Assembly (NCBI RefSeq): GCF_016616095.2
Contig: NZ_CP067089.2
Span: forward strand, 2,108,001 to 2,172,000
Origin: Breznakiella homolactica
GTDB lineage: Bacteria > Spirochaetota > Spirochaetia > Treponematales > Breznakiellaceae
DNA length: 64,000 nucleotides
Direction of reading: 5' to 3'
Positions 50,601 through 59,266 of this stretch are shown piece by piece (positions within the stretch are counted from its first letter, which is position 1; each line of letters opens with the position of its first letter). Under the pieces are notes generated by a model that was not told where the DNA came from, did not search any database, and saw only the letters and a program-made list of their open reading frames with translations. The position numbers were made by a program, and so were the translations under genes.

Positions 50601-52075
50601 GCGGTGATGTTTTCCTTGGTGGCGCCCTGCTGGACCGCCTTGCGGATATCCGAGTTGATAAACGCCGAACAATGTTCCCCGAACTTGAGGGGCGCGTCGG
50701 CGTTGAGCGCGATGGGACCGATGTCCTTGGCGCTGTGTATTGAAAGGTCCCCGGAGGCGGACTCTTCCAGGAACGAACCGGTCCCGGCGGAACAGGCTTC
50801 GTTCATGGCGTAATCGATGGGAACCCCGTTTTTAAGGAGTACGTATTTGGCGTCCTGGCCGCCGATCTCGAAGATGGTTTCCACTTCGGGATCAAAGAAG
50901 GTGGTACCCACGGAGTGGGCGATGATTTCGTTGTAGACACCGGGAGTTTCCAGGAACACCCCGAGGATTTCCCGGGATGAACCGGTGGTGGAGACCAGCC
51001 GGATGTCCACCTTCGTGTCCCCGGTATCTTCCTTCACCTTATCCTGGACAATCTTGAGGCATTCCTTAAGGGCCTTCACGGGATCGCCGTGGGTCCGGCC
51101 GTAGTGGCTGGCCACGATCTCGTCGGTTTCCATATCCACCAGGGCAACCTTGGTGGTGGTGGAACCGCCGTCAACACCGAGGATGTATTTTCTTCCGGCT
51201 ACGACTTTGCCGTCGGGTTTGTCAAAGGTCTTTACCTTGCCCGCCCAGTCCTTGAGGGCGCCCAGCGTCCCGAAGCGGATCTCATTGGGCTTAAGGAGTT
51301 TATCCGCCGACGGAAGGGGGCTTCCTGTCTCCGGCGCAAGAATCGCCGCACCGAAGGCTTCAAAAACCGGGGCGGTCTCGGGAATGATGAATTCAATCTG
51401 GGGAGCCTTTTCCCGGATAAAGCGGATAATATGGCGGTTGAGGGTAATACCGCCGGTGAGCACCACCCGGCCGGAGGTGACCTTGGCCCGCTTGAGGAAG
51501 TCGATAACCTTGACGGCCATTACATCCGACAGGGACAGAACGATATCGTTTTTGGTAGCCTCCCGCTTGTTGAGCCGGTGGGTACAGTCGCTCTTCATAA
51601 ATACCGAACAGCGGGTTGAAAGGGAGTATACCTTGGCGTCGTCCGGCACTTTGTCGATGTCCGCCAGGGTCATGTCCATACGGGCAAGCTGCTGCTTGAG
51701 GAATTCCCCGGTGCCCGAGGCGCATTTGTTGCCTGAAAAGTTGTTGATGATTTTTCCGGTTTTATCCAGGGAATACACCACCAGGTCTTCACCGCCCATG
51801 GAAACCACGGCGTTCGCGGAAAGGCCCAGGGCCTTGAGGGCGGATTCCACGCAGAGAGGTTCCAGGGTTCCGGCGGCGTCAAACATAAACCGGCCTTCGT
51901 TGCCCGTAACCAGCGTAGGGGTTCCTTCGGGAATATTTCCTTCCGCCAGGAGCTTCCGGACGACCGCGCCGAAATCGCCCTCATGGGGAAGAACGGCGCT
52001 CCAGACAGGGACTTTGTCCTCTGCCAGAACCATTTTTAAACTGGTTGATCCAATATTGATTCCTAATGATTTCAT
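47624..52075 (-). CDS. CoA-substrate-specific enzyme activase fusion (BcrAD/BadFG plus DUF2229)
   Basis: A 1483-residue protein. Two actin-like ATPase domains of the BadF/BadG/HgdC type occupy about 1-260 ('LGINIGSTSLKMVLA', 'NFSGNKCASGTGEFLKQQ') and 285-570 ('GVDGGSTTTKVALVDMETD', 'EACSAGTGSFLEESA'). They are followed by a DUF2229/2-hydroxyacyl-CoA dehydratase-like half with Cys motifs ('FTCQSCDNYCPIQVLN', 'HFRDMPSYEEDVHANFCPIT'). The tail is 'GGGCSSGCDGCSGC'. Such giant activases are thought to drive low-potential electrons with ATP. No dehydratase subunits are adjacent. The ATG at 52075 follows GAGAGG. Confidence 0.92.
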   Translation of the reverse strand: MKSLGINIGSTSLKMVLAEDKVPVWSAVLPHEGDFGAVVRKLLAEGNIPEGTPTLVTGNEGRFMFDAAGTLEPLCVESALKALGLSANAVVSMGGEDLVVYSLDKTGKIINNFSGNKCASGTGEFLKQQLARMDMTLADIDKVPDDAKVYSLSTRCSVFMKSDCTHRLNKREATKNDIVLSLSDVMAVKVIDFLKRAKVTSGRVVLTGGITLNRHIIRFIREKAPQIEFIIPETAPVFEAFGAAILAPETGSPLPSADKLLKPNEIRFGTLGALKDWAGKVKTFDKPDGKVVAGRKYILGVDGGSTTTKVALVDMETDEIVASHYGRTHGDPVKALKECLKIVQDKVKEDTGDTKVDIRLVSTTGSSREILGVFLETPGVYNEIIAHSVGTTFFDPEVETIFEIGGQDAKYVLLKNGVPIDYAMNEACSAGTGSFLEESASGDLSIHSAKDIGPIALNADAPLKFGEHCSAFINSDIRKAVQQGATKENITAGIVCSIVANYLNRVVGNRTIGGKVFLQGGVAKNVAVPLAFAMMLDKEILVPPSPELMGCFGVALLAKRKQADGLLDEQVVDIDELLTREIGYERVFTCQSCDNYCPIQVLNVNGHKYMFGGRCNKYTNMRKSVKDVPVFDYVEKRQKLLFEDYAAPAAEFKPKRDYTVGIPRAFSTHTLYPLYSWFFHELGIKTLLSTEVAHEGVARAESTYCFPAEIAHGAVQDCLDKGADYILLPHFRDMPSYEEDVHANFCPITQSLPYYIEKAFPDVDKKRLLPLVVSFKFGDKKALELFTVMTERLGIGEAETKAAFEKALNKQKDYFAAARKLGEEALADARKADRPVIAILGRPYNAFTPEANMGIPRKFTTRGYSIVPFDILPFEDQKIFPNMYWYYGQQDMKASNLLKNEDNIYVTFITNFSCAPDSFILHYLKWVMGQKPFLVLELDSHSADAGVDTRVEAFLDIIDGYRSKKTEIEAERYDNGWKFVNNGPDDLHLFNGKTGEKAEIRNNKRVKILLSNMGAVATEYMGAAVRSLGINAESLPVATSKTLQVARAHASGKECVPSHLVLGSALQFFASDKYRKDELYMLFVPITTGPCRTGQYFVYYENLFRDLRLENVVVFILSADNSYTELGPNFAKEMWKGLVVSDYIKDMQTSLKAVAVNPEKAVEDFNKSWRPVMDAVEKNPKELWNELQKVADFAKTIPLKKKVADCPRVLIVGEIYVRRDDFAVGELIDLMSERGIVVKVSGISEWIHYLDFVREYALKKLIKLEKPAKRLFSKPYWDLKKLGIEEWWKHSIEKKVISILGPTGLIPETPHDMHEIMEKTQEHFVNLELNSEIAVSSGVAATAMEHGYSGIVNISPFACLIGRVIEGLFTPWARERNYPILSVEVDGNLLPPNIVNKLNIFMVNVLRFKGGNDLSSLIDKAGSHNANFGDGGNGSSGGKPVAGVPLSAEEAGFNEADGGSKKELVGSVSGGGCSSGCDGCSGC

Positions 52076-52114
52076 AGTACCTCTCAAATCATGAAAACTT
52101 CATATAAAATATAT

Positions 52115-52143
52115 TATATATAGCTAATACAATATTATTGCAA
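52115..52143 (-). promoter_or_regulatory. Probable promoter of the CoA-activase gene
   Basis: On the minus strand TTGCAA is spaced 17 bases from TATATA in AT-rich DNA, about 40 bases ahead of the start codon. The surrounding AT-rich run gives alternative -10 registers (TATAAT two bases later). The match is moderate. Confidence 0.5.
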
Positions 52144-52592
52144 CAGGCAGCCCTTTTCAGGGAACCCGTCAGTACCCCCTATCATACCAGGTGCCTATAA
52201 ACCTTTCAACAGGACAGAATCAAACTATGAGTATTTCAACAAAAACGCAATATCCGCGAAAGAAGCAGGAATGGTATACTCGGCAGGTTTTAATCTTGAA
52301 TTCTGCAATGATTCCGAATTATCTCCCGTAATGAATAAAATACTAAAAAATGAAAATAAAGGGAAGGCTGGTCTGCGGGGCGGCGATAATAAAAAAATGA
52401 GATCATACTGCTTTGGACAATGTATTAATAAGCTTTGCAGAATAGCGGAATTGGACGCAGAAATTTTTATTTATGAAATCCATGGAAAAACAAACTGGCC
52501 CGGAACGGATGAATCGACGTAATATTCCGGCCAGCCGCAGGGGCAGCTCTTTCAAAATAAAAATTTTGAAAGAGCCGCGGCTTAGCAACTAC
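52144..52592. other. Gene-free stretch upstream of the activase and downstream of the TRL gene
   Basis: No gene is supported here. An 83-codon open frame at 52271-52522 has no recognisable motif and only weak start signals. A hairpin CTCTTTCAAAAT / ATTTTGAAAGAG around 52545-52573 follows the TRL lipoprotein gene on the minus strand and may end its transcript. Confidence 0.5.
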
Positions 52593-52910
52593 TTATTTGG
52601 AATAGGCCGTTGTCTTATTAAAAACAAAGTACCATTTTGTTACGGAGAAGACCTGCTTGCCCGCAGCTTCGGCAGCTTTCACCGCAGCGTCATAATCGGC
52701 ATACCCTGAGTCAACAATGCCCAAAATAACCATGTATGATCCTAACTCAGTGGCGCCATCAATTGTATTGGAAGTGGCGCTGTTCCCCGTAAACAAACCA
52801 TGGGGATCGCTGGTTCCGCCGATTGAGCTTCCGGTCGCGCAGCTAGCAAGTGAAAAACCGATTACCGCCACCAAAGCGATAATCCCGAGAATTTTAGTAA
52901 AGTTCCTCAT
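52593..52910 (-). CDS. TRL-like lipoprotein
   Basis: A 105-residue protein with a lipoprotein signal ending at 'FSLASC' and a TRL-domain body: 'GTSDPHGLFTGNSATSNT', 'ATELGSYMVILGIVDSGYAD' and 'AAVKAAEAAGKQVFSVTKWY'. TRL proteins are small membrane lipoproteins first noticed beside tRNA-Leu genes in other bacteria; no function is established. AAGGAG precedes the ATG. It is transcribed alone. Confidence 0.85.
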   Translation of the reverse strand: MRNFTKILGIIALVAVIGFSLASCATGSSIGGTSDPHGLFTGNSATSNTIDGATELGSYMVILGIVDSGYADYDAAVKAAEAAGKQVFSVTKWYFVFNKTTAYSK

Positions 52911-53633
52911 AAAGAACTCCTTTTAAGTGATTTCCCGTTTGGCAGGAAATCATATATTCAGCCGTCCATATAACGGCTTATTACCCGGCAATCAATTTTG
53001 CGCCAACCCTTTCGGCCCGGACAAAATTTCTCATTCCAAAAAACAAAATTGCCATGCGCGCGGAAAATGCAAAAAATTACACTTAACGGCACCGCAATAC
53101 CAGAGATAAAACAATCAGTTCGGGAAAAGAACGGCAGCCGTTTGTTTCCGGGGCATACTTCACCTGCCGCTACTTAAATCCATATCACAGAAAACGCAAT
53201 AAAACCAATAAAATTGAAAAAAAGACATTCAGAACTTTACAAAAACATTTTTCCGCCAGATAGCCGCCCGATCCAGGCTGCCGCCAGCGTCTTTTCTCCT
53301 GGTATTATCACCGGTGTCCGGAATAAAGATATGGGGAATGCCTGAAATCCCGGATAAAGGAACCAGGCACGGGCAACAATACCATACTTACGGACCAGCT
53401 GCTAGGGGAAATACCGAAAAAGCACGGCAAAAAATGAGCGGGCCGCAGTACGGCGCCGCCGGTAATGCAGCGCCAATCTTCCTGCCGGTCCATATTTTCG
53501 CGTCTGCGCTTTTTTTAATATCTCCAAAAAAATTTATATGGTATTAATGTGAAAAACAATAAATATGATATATTACGTTTGTGACACACCGGCGGCGATA
53601 AACAGCGAATTTTCAATATCCGCGGAGGAATGT
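52911..53633. other. Gene-free stretch between two lipoprotein genes
   Basis: About 720 bases with no supported gene. Short open frames (for example 53314-53547) lack a ribosome-binding site and recognisable content. No repeat, tRNA or strong hairpin was seen. The AT-rich segment 53515-53580 probably holds the promoter of the downstream lipoprotein gene. Confidence 0.5.
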
Positions 53634-55205
53634 ATGAAAAGCACCTATCAATTAATCGGCGCGGGGCTGGTGTTATTGCTGATGGCCGTGACGGCCTGTT
53701 CATCTCCTGCCAATTCGGATCCTGATCCAGGCACACAAAAGCCCGGATCACCGGCGGCTCCGGTGATTGGGAGCGTTACCCCCGGAGAGCGGCAGCTTAC
53801 GGTCGCATGGTCCGCGGTTGAAAACGCCGGGTCCTATTCAGTCTGGTACAGCAGAACGGATAATTCCGCGGGGGCAGTCAGGGCGGCGGATGGGATTACC
53901 GGAACCCGGGCGGTTGTTTCCGGTCTTAAGGATATCACCGAGTATTACGTATGGGTCAGGGCGAGAAACAATGCCGGAGACGGCGGCTTCAGTGCGTCCA
54001 TGCGGGAAACAACCTTTTCGGCGTCCGCCCTATACCGCGCCGATGGCGGAAACAAGACGCGGGTTGATGTCCCCGGAGACCGGAGGAGCGCAAGCGGACT
54101 ATTCGAATTATTTATGGATGAAGCCCGGGACGGTGATGAGTTTATACTGGAACTGGGCTCCGCCGGAGATGACGACCCGATCCCTGCCGGCTGTGACCTG
54201 AGGCTGCCGGCGGGAGTGGCAGCTTCCATAAAGCTTACCGGAAAAGACGGGACCGCCGTGCTGCAGACAGGCAGCGGCGGCGGATATGCGTTTTTTCTGT
54301 GGAAGGGAGTAACCCTCACCCTTGGGCAGGGGATTACGGTAAAGGGAACGCAATCAAATGGAACGTCCTTGGTGCATGTGTATGAAAACAGCACGCTTAT
54401 TATGGAAGCGGGATCAAAAATAACCGGGAATACTACCAATGGAACCAGCGGCGGTGGAGTGAGTGTCGTCAATACCGGAACGTTTATCATGGAAGGCGGC
54501 GAAATAAGCGGGAACGGTTCGGCGGATGTGTTCGGCGGCGGCGTATACACCGCCGGCAGCTTTACCATGAACGGGGGGAAAATCAGCGGCAATTCCTCCG
54601 CAGACGGCGCCGGGATACATGTCGACGTGACAGGGAATTTTACCCTGAACGGCGGCGAGATCACCGGCAACCGGGCGGCGTCAGCGGCGGCGGGTTTTTC
54701 GTTTACCGCCGGAGGCGGTGTCAGTACCAGTGGGACCTTCACCATGACGGGAGGAACCATCAGCGGCAACACAGCTCCGGGCAGCGGCAATACTATTCCG
54801 GGTTACGGCGGCGGCGTATTTATCGGCCCCGGAGGGACCTTTTCCATTGAGGCGGGAACTATCGGAAACAATTCCGCTTCCAGCTACGGCGGCGATATAT
54901 TTGTCTGGGGCAGTCTCAATCTCCGGGGAGCGGCGCCCGATACTATCGGAATCGCGCTCGTAAAGGATACGTATATAAACCTCACCGGGCCCCTGGGGGG
55001 GACCGGAACGGCGGCCATTGTTCTCCCCGGAATTTTTAACAGCATTCCTTTTTCTCTGGATCTTGAAGAGGCAAAGGATAAACCGGTTCTTGCAAACGGA
55101 GGGATCGGCGGCGGATTCACTGCCGCCGTGAGCCGTTTTGGACTGCACGGGGATGCCGCGGGATATACCGTCGACAGCAGCGGCATTCTGCGGAAGCTTC
55201 CTTAA
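53634..55205 (+). CDS. Surface lipoprotein with fibronectin type III and beta-helix domains
   Basis: A 523-residue lipoprotein with signal and lipobox 'LLMAVTACSS'. Residues about 40-130 form a fibronectin type III-like domain ('PVIGSVTPGERQLTVAWSAV', 'EYYVWVRARNNAGDGGFSAS'). The rest is a right-handed beta-helix with repeated 'GTFIMEGGEISGNGS', 'GSFTMNGGKISGNSS' and 'GTFTMTGGTISGNTA' coils. GGAGGAATGT precedes the ATG. It should sit on the outer surface or periplasmic face. Such GG-x-ISGN proteins are expanded in Treponema; a role in attachment or polysaccharide contact is plausible but unproven. Confidence 0.88.
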   Translation: MKSTYQLIGAGLVLLLMAVTACSSPANSDPDPGTQKPGSPAAPVIGSVTPGERQLTVAWSAVENAGSYSVWYSRTDNSAGAVRAADGITGTRAVVSGLKDITEYYVWVRARNNAGDGGFSASMRETTFSASALYRADGGNKTRVDVPGDRRSASGLFELFMDEARDGDEFILELGSAGDDDPIPAGCDLRLPAGVAASIKLTGKDGTAVLQTGSGGGYAFFLWKGVTLTLGQGITVKGTQSNGTSLVHVYENSTLIMEAGSKITGNTTNGTSGGGVSVVNTGTFIMEGGEISGNGSADVFGGGVYTAGSFTMNGGKISGNSSADGAGIHVDVTGNFTLNGGEITGNRAASAAAGFSFTAGGGVSTSGTFTMTGGTISGNTAPGSGNTIPGYGGGVFIGPGGTFSIEAGTIGNNSASSYGGDIFVWGSLNLRGAAPDTIGIALVKDTYINLTGPLGGTGTAAIVLPGIFNSIPFSLDLEEAKDKPVLANGGIGGGFTAAVSRFGLHGDAAGYTVDSSGILRKLP

Positions 55206-55265
55206 GACAGCGGAGATAAAACTGAATTCCGGCCCCGATAACCGCTGCCGGAATTCAGCGGCCGG

Positions 55266-56144
55266 TCATACTCCGGAGATCCGGTCTTCCGACCGCGCCG
55301 CTTCTTCTTCCAGAAAAATGGACCGGAAAATCTCCGCCGACCGGCGGTAGGCAGCGTCGGCCTCGGTACTGTTATTCATTTTTGCGTATACATCCCCCAG
55401 AGCCCGCCAGTCCATCCCCAGGCCATGGGAATTTTCCGCCCGCCGGTCGTACCGGACGGCTTCCCGGAGGGCTTCCAGCGCGCTGGAATAATTGCCCGCC
55501 ACCGAACGGATTGATGCGATGAGGTACCAGTCGTAGGCGGCCTGTTCCAGGTAATTATCCTTCCCGTGGATATCCAGGGCTTTTTTCACCGACGCTTCCG
55601 CGTCCGGATAGCGGCCCATGGCCTTCTGGGCCATCCCGGCCACGGTCCATCCCAAAGCGGTGTACTGCCGGTTTTTTATCCGGCCCATGGCTTTTTCCAC
55701 TACGGTAAGGGTATCCCCGGCGGATGCCGCGCTGAGCCCGGCGGAAAGCAGCCGGGAACGGGCAACGTAAATTTCAGTAAGCGCCGCGAGTTCGTCCTGG
55801 TCTTCCCGGAGAGCCTCCGCTCCGGCGGCGTTCCACGCGGCGGCGGCGGCGTCATGCTGCCCAAGATAAAACAGCACGTTCCCCAGGGAAAGGTTTACCC
55901 TGATCCGCAGGGCCGGATCATCGGTGGCTGCTCCCAGCCGCTGGACATCCCCCAGAATTCCCAGGGCGCCTTCGTAATTCCCCCGGTCGGCTTCCCGGTT
56001 TGCCTGCTCAAGCTGGGTGTCCGCCATGTTCCGCACCGTAAAAACCTCCGCCGGGCGTTTCGGGGCGGAGGAACAGGCGGCCAGGGAAAAGGCGGCAAAA
56101 AGCAGGAACCCGATTGTTTGTATTCTGCACGGTTTCTTTTTCAT
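55266..56144 (-). CDS. TPR-repeat lipoprotein of the Mla operon
   Basis: A 292-residue lipoprotein with the lipobox 'FSLAACSS'. The body is made of tetratricopeptide helices: 'NREADRGNYEGALGILGDVQ', 'NVLFYLGQHDAAAAAWNAAG', 'MAQKAMGRYPDAEASVKKAL' and 'DVYAKMNNSTEADAAYRRSA'. It is 12 bases downstream of the MlaD-like gene and is the last gene of the operon. A periplasmic helper of the lipid-transport system is a reasonable guess. Confidence 0.85.
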   Translation of the reverse strand: MKKKPCRIQTIGFLLFAAFSLAACSSAPKRPAEVFTVRNMADTQLEQANREADRGNYEGALGILGDVQRLGAATDDPALRIRVNLSLGNVLFYLGQHDAAAAAWNAAGAEALREDQDELAALTEIYVARSRLLSAGLSAASAGDTLTVVEKAMGRIKNRQYTALGWTVAGMAQKAMGRYPDAEASVKKALDIHGKDNYLEQAAYDWYLIASIRSVAGNYSSALEALREAVRYDRRAENSHGLGMDWRALGDVYAKMNNSTEADAAYRRSAEIFRSIFLEEEAARSEDRISGV

Positions 56145-56156
56145 TCTTCCCCCACC

Positions 56157-57125
56157 CTAAAATGAAAGATCCCGGGGATTGGTTCCGCTTGAACCGCTGT
56201 GAACCCGGTCGGGAATCCCCTTCCTGAGCAGAGGATTGTTCGTCAGGGCAATGAGTACATCCTCGGCGCTCTGCAGGGCCGTCCGGACCTCGCTGATCAG
56301 GCCGGGCACCTGTGAGGGAAGTATCGCGGTGGTTTTATCCAGATTATTGAGAATCGCCGAAATCGACGCGAGGGAATCCTCCAGGCTGGTATACAAAGTG
56401 CCGTCCCCGTCCACAACGGTGGACAGGATACCGTCTTCGTTTATCCGGACCATGAGGGTATTCGCTTCGTCGAGAATACTCAGCAGGGATTCTTCCAGCG
56501 GGCCGGTAATCCCGTTTACATCGGCGATGGTCTGCTCCACTCCCCCGAGGATGCGGCCCAGGGCGGTCTGGTCCGTGCCGGCAAAGCCCTGCTGCACCTG
56601 CACCAGCACCGCGTCGAGGTCATCCAGGAGGGTGCTGACCTTCCCGAGAAGTTTCGCGATGCTGTCCTCATCCCCGCTGAGGGTTGAGAGGCCCATATCC
56701 ATGAGGGCGAGACCTTCCGGGGATCCCACCGAAGGGATAAAGGCGTTTTCGTACAGCTGCATGGTCCCGCGGCCGGGATGGAAAAGCAGCTGGTTCCCCA
56801 AGCCTATGGGACTTACCACCAATTCTATCAGGGACCCTTCCCGGGCCCGGTCGTTGTAGGTGTCGTAAATAAAAAAATCCACCATCACCCGGTCGTCAAC
56901 GGTGAGCTCCACGGATTTTACCTTTCCAATGGGAAAGCCCTTGTAGTTTAAAGCCATGTTGCTGCTCAGGCCCACCCCTGAATCGAAAAATGTCTGGTAG
57001 TTGTACTTCCGGGAAAACCACTGCTGCCGGTTCCCCAGCATAATTATCACGAAGATAACGATTAAAACGGCGAGAACAACGAAAAACCCGACAATATAAT
57101 CGGCGAACCGGATTTTAAATTTCAT
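56157..57125 (-). CDS. MlaD/MCE-family lipid-binding protein
   Basis: A 322-residue protein anchored by an N-terminal helix ('DYIVGFFVVLAVLIVIFVII'). Its MCE domain (about 40-150) has the motif 'YQTFFDSGVGLSSNMALNYK' and 'GFPIGKVKSVEL'. A long helical C-terminal region carries a coiled character ('EQTIADVNGITGPLEESL'). It should carry phospholipids or other lipids between the ABC machine and the outer membrane. It overlaps the ATPase gene by four bases. The order permease-ATPase-MCE is the usual one. Confidence 0.92.
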   Translation of the reverse strand: MKFKIRFADYIVGFFVVLAVLIVIFVIIMLGNRQQWFSRKYNYQTFFDSGVGLSSNMALNYKGFPIGKVKSVELTVDDRVMVDFFIYDTYNDRAREGSLIELVVSPIGLGNQLLFHPGRGTMQLYENAFIPSVGSPEGLALMDMGLSTLSGDEDSIAKLLGKVSTLLDDLDAVLVQVQQGFAGTDQTALGRILGGVEQTIADVNGITGPLEESLLSILDEANTLMVRINEDGILSTVVDGDGTLYTSLEDSLASISAILNNLDKTTAILPSQVPGLISEVRTALQSAEDVLIALTNNPLLRKGIPDRVHSGSSGTNPRDLSF

Positions 57126-57859
57126 GAAGATATACCCTTTTCCACTATTTTCGCAACATTCCTGTCGGCTTCCATTTCTTCCCCCGTGACCTGCAGGGAG
57201 AGCCGCCCGTCAATGACCATTACCACATATTCCGCAAGTTCCTTGATTATTTCCAGATCGTGGCTGATAAAAAGAATCGTATTGTTATCCGCCTTCCGCC
57301 GCCGGACGATTCCGACAAGCCGCCGGGCGGCTTCGTCATCCAGGGATTCGGTCCATTCATCCAGAAACAGTATCGAAGGATTGCAGAGCAGTGCCCGGGC
57401 GAATGAGATAAGTTTCTGCTCGCCCATGGACAGGAGCGCCGGCCTGATATGGAGCGCCCGCTTGTACCCGACCGCCGCGGTTACCTCGGCAATACGCGAT
57501 TCCCGTTCATCCTTATCCATATCGGGATAATGGATTTTCAGCGGAAGTTCCAGAGTCTGGAACAGAGTCTGGTTGGCCCAAAGGGCGGAATCCTGGAAAA
57601 CCACGGCGCTTTCCCGGCGGAACGCGAGGGTCTGGGGCCTTCCCATGGCCGAAATATCCTGTCCCCGGAACAGGACTTTCCCGGATGTGGGCAGCAGAAG
57701 GCCCGCCGCGAGTTTAAGGACCGTGCTCTTTCCGCCGCCGGAGGGTCCCACCAGGGCGGTGGTTTTGCCCCCCTCAAAGTCGTAGGAAATATTGCGGACC
57801 ACGTCCATATTCTGCGCCGAGAAGGATACATCTTTCAATTCTATCACAGGCTCTGCCAT
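57122..57859 (-). CDS. Lipid ABC transporter ATPase (MlaF-like)
   Basis: A 245-residue ATPase. Walker A is 'LVGPSGGGKSTVLKLAAGL' and Walker B 'ILFLDEWTESLDDEAARRLV'; the usual LSGGQ signature is replaced by 'LLSMGEQKLISFARALL'. The Walker B glutamate is present (DEW). The altered signature is unusual; MlaF proteins normally keep an LSGGM-like sequence. It works with the MlaE-like permease encoded 7 bases upstream. Confidence 0.9.
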   Translation of the reverse strand: MAEPVIELKDVSFSAQNMDVVRNISYDFEGGKTTALVGPSGGGKSTVLKLAAGLLLPTSGKVLFRGQDISAMGRPQTLAFRRESAVVFQDSALWANQTLFQTLELPLKIHYPDMDKDERESRIAEVTAAVGYKRALHIRPALLSMGEQKLISFARALLCNPSILFLDEWTESLDDEAARRLVGIVRRRKADNNTILFISHDLEIIKELAEYVVMVIDGRLSLQVTGEEMEADRNVAKIVEKGISS

Positions 57860-57866
57860 GGCGTTC

Positions 57867-58652
57867 CTATACTAAAGACGTATAATACAAAACCGAAAGA
57901 ACTATATCCACCACGATACACCACGCGAAGGCCGAGCTGACCGCCCGGAGCCCCGCCACGGGAATCTCGGTGCTGGCCCGTTCCACGGAAAAACCCTGGA
58001 TCACGGCCACGGTGGAGATAATCATACCAAAACTGATGCTTTTGACAATAGAAATAAGGATATCCGACAAAGTCAGCGCCTGGAGCAGGTTGTCAAAATA
58101 GACCGATGCCGACATGGTATAAAAAAACTGCATTACCCCGAAGGAACCCGCCAGCCCGAACACGGAGAAATAGATATTCAGGAGAAACATGGAAATGGTA
58201 ACCCCCAGAAACCGGGGTACCGCCAGATGTTCGATGGGATCAACCCCCACGGATATGTACGCCTCTACCTCATGGGAAATCACCATGCCGGCGATTTCCG
58301 TGGCAATCGCCGTGGCCGACCGGGCTATGATAATAAAAGCCGTGAGCAGCGGTCCGAGTTCCCGGGTAATAATAATGATCAGAAGCGGATAAATGAAGGA
58401 TTCCTGGGAAATACTCGACAGAAAGGGTATGCCCACACTGTTTACCACCGCGCCGATTCCCAGGGCCAGAAGGGTCGAAAGCCCCAGGGCTTCCACAAAG
58501 GTAAACAGAATCTGCATGATCAGGATTTTATACGAGGCTTTGCCCCGGGTTATAAACGCGAAGGACCCTTTCAGAAGCCGGGCAAAAAATCCCAGTCCGT
58601 ACATGAGGGAGTCAATTTTTGTCTTAAGACCGGTCAGAATTACGTTCGGCAT
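57867..58652 (-). CDS. Lipid ABC transporter permease (MlaE-like)
   Basis: A 261-residue inner-membrane permease of the MlaE/YrbE family. It has five to six helices and the family motif 'YPLLIIIITRELGPLLTAFI' followed by 'ARSATAIATEIAGMVISHEV' and 'YISVGVDPIEHLAVPRFLG'. It is the first gene of the lipid-transport operon (mlaE-F-D plus a TPR lipoprotein). No MlaA or MlaC is present in this window. Confidence 0.93.
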   Translation of the reverse strand: MPNVILTGLKTKIDSLMYGLGFFARLLKGSFAFITRGKASYKILIMQILFTFVEALGLSTLLALGIGAVVNSVGIPFLSSISQESFIYPLLIIIITRELGPLLTAFIIIARSATAIATEIAGMVISHEVEAYISVGVDPIEHLAVPRFLGVTISMFLLNIYFSVFGLAGSFGVMQFFYTMSASVYFDNLLQALTLSDILISIVKSISFGMIISTVAVIQGFSVERASTEIPVAGLRAVSSAFAWCIVVDIVLSVLYYTSLV

Positions 58653-58744
58653 ACAACATCCGTACCGCAGTACAGCCTACAGTATAATATAAAATACGGT
58701 TACCGGACAGGGCAATCAAAAAGGTTGAGTTTTTTTACGGGCCC

Positions 58745-59209
58745 TCAGGATTTTCCCTCAAAGGCTTTCAGGACTTCCCCTCCGTGGCCTTCGGGCTTTA
58801 CCTTGGGAAACACCTTTTTGATGATTCCGTCGGCGCCCACGGCAAAGGTCGAACGGAGAATTCCCATATAGGTTTTCCCGAACATCTTTTTCTCACCCAA
58901 AGCACCGAACGCCTTTATAACCTCCTTATCCGGATCGGAGAGGAGTATAATGGAAAGCTTGTTCTTCCGGGCAAAATTCTCATGGGAAGCAACCGTATCG
59001 GCGCTGATACCGATTACCGTGATACCCCGCTTTTTGTAATCCGCGTATACATCCCTGAAGGAGCAGGCTTCTTTCGTGCAGCCGGGAGTGCTGTCCCTGG
59101 GATAAAAATAAACCACCAGGGGTTTCCCCTTAAACTTCGAAGATTTTATTATGTCGCCGTTTTGATCCGGAAGCGCAAATTTCGGCATTTTATCGCCTTC
59201 CCGTAACAT
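58745..59209 (-). CDS. bcp: Thioredoxin-dependent peroxiredoxin (Bcp/PrxQ type)
   Basis: A 154-residue peroxidase. The motif 'VVYFYPRDSTPGCTKEACSF' contains the peroxidatic Cys and, five residues later, the resolving Cys typical of the Bcp class. Also typical are 'ITVIGISADTVASHENFARK' and 'DPDKEVIKAFGALGEKKMFG'. It should reduce hydroperoxides with thioredoxin in the cytoplasm. The start at 59209 is followed by 'MLREGDKMPKFALPDQNG'. It stands alone between the Mla operon and a chemotaxis receptor. Confidence 0.93.
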   Translation of the reverse strand: MLREGDKMPKFALPDQNGDIIKSSKFKGKPLVVYFYPRDSTPGCTKEACSFRDVYADYKKRGITVIGISADTVASHENFARKNKLSIILLSDPDKEVIKAFGALGEKKMFGKTYMGILRSTFAVGADGIIKKVFPKVKPEGHGGEVLKAFEGKS

Positions 59210-59266
59210 AGGACCTCCATATCTACGGACTGATTCCGTATTTTCAATAATAAAAAACCGCTGCTG

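Noticed and set aside
52271..52522. 83-codon frame upstream of the TRL gene
   Set aside because: No motif, no good start signal, and codon use unlike neighbouring genes.
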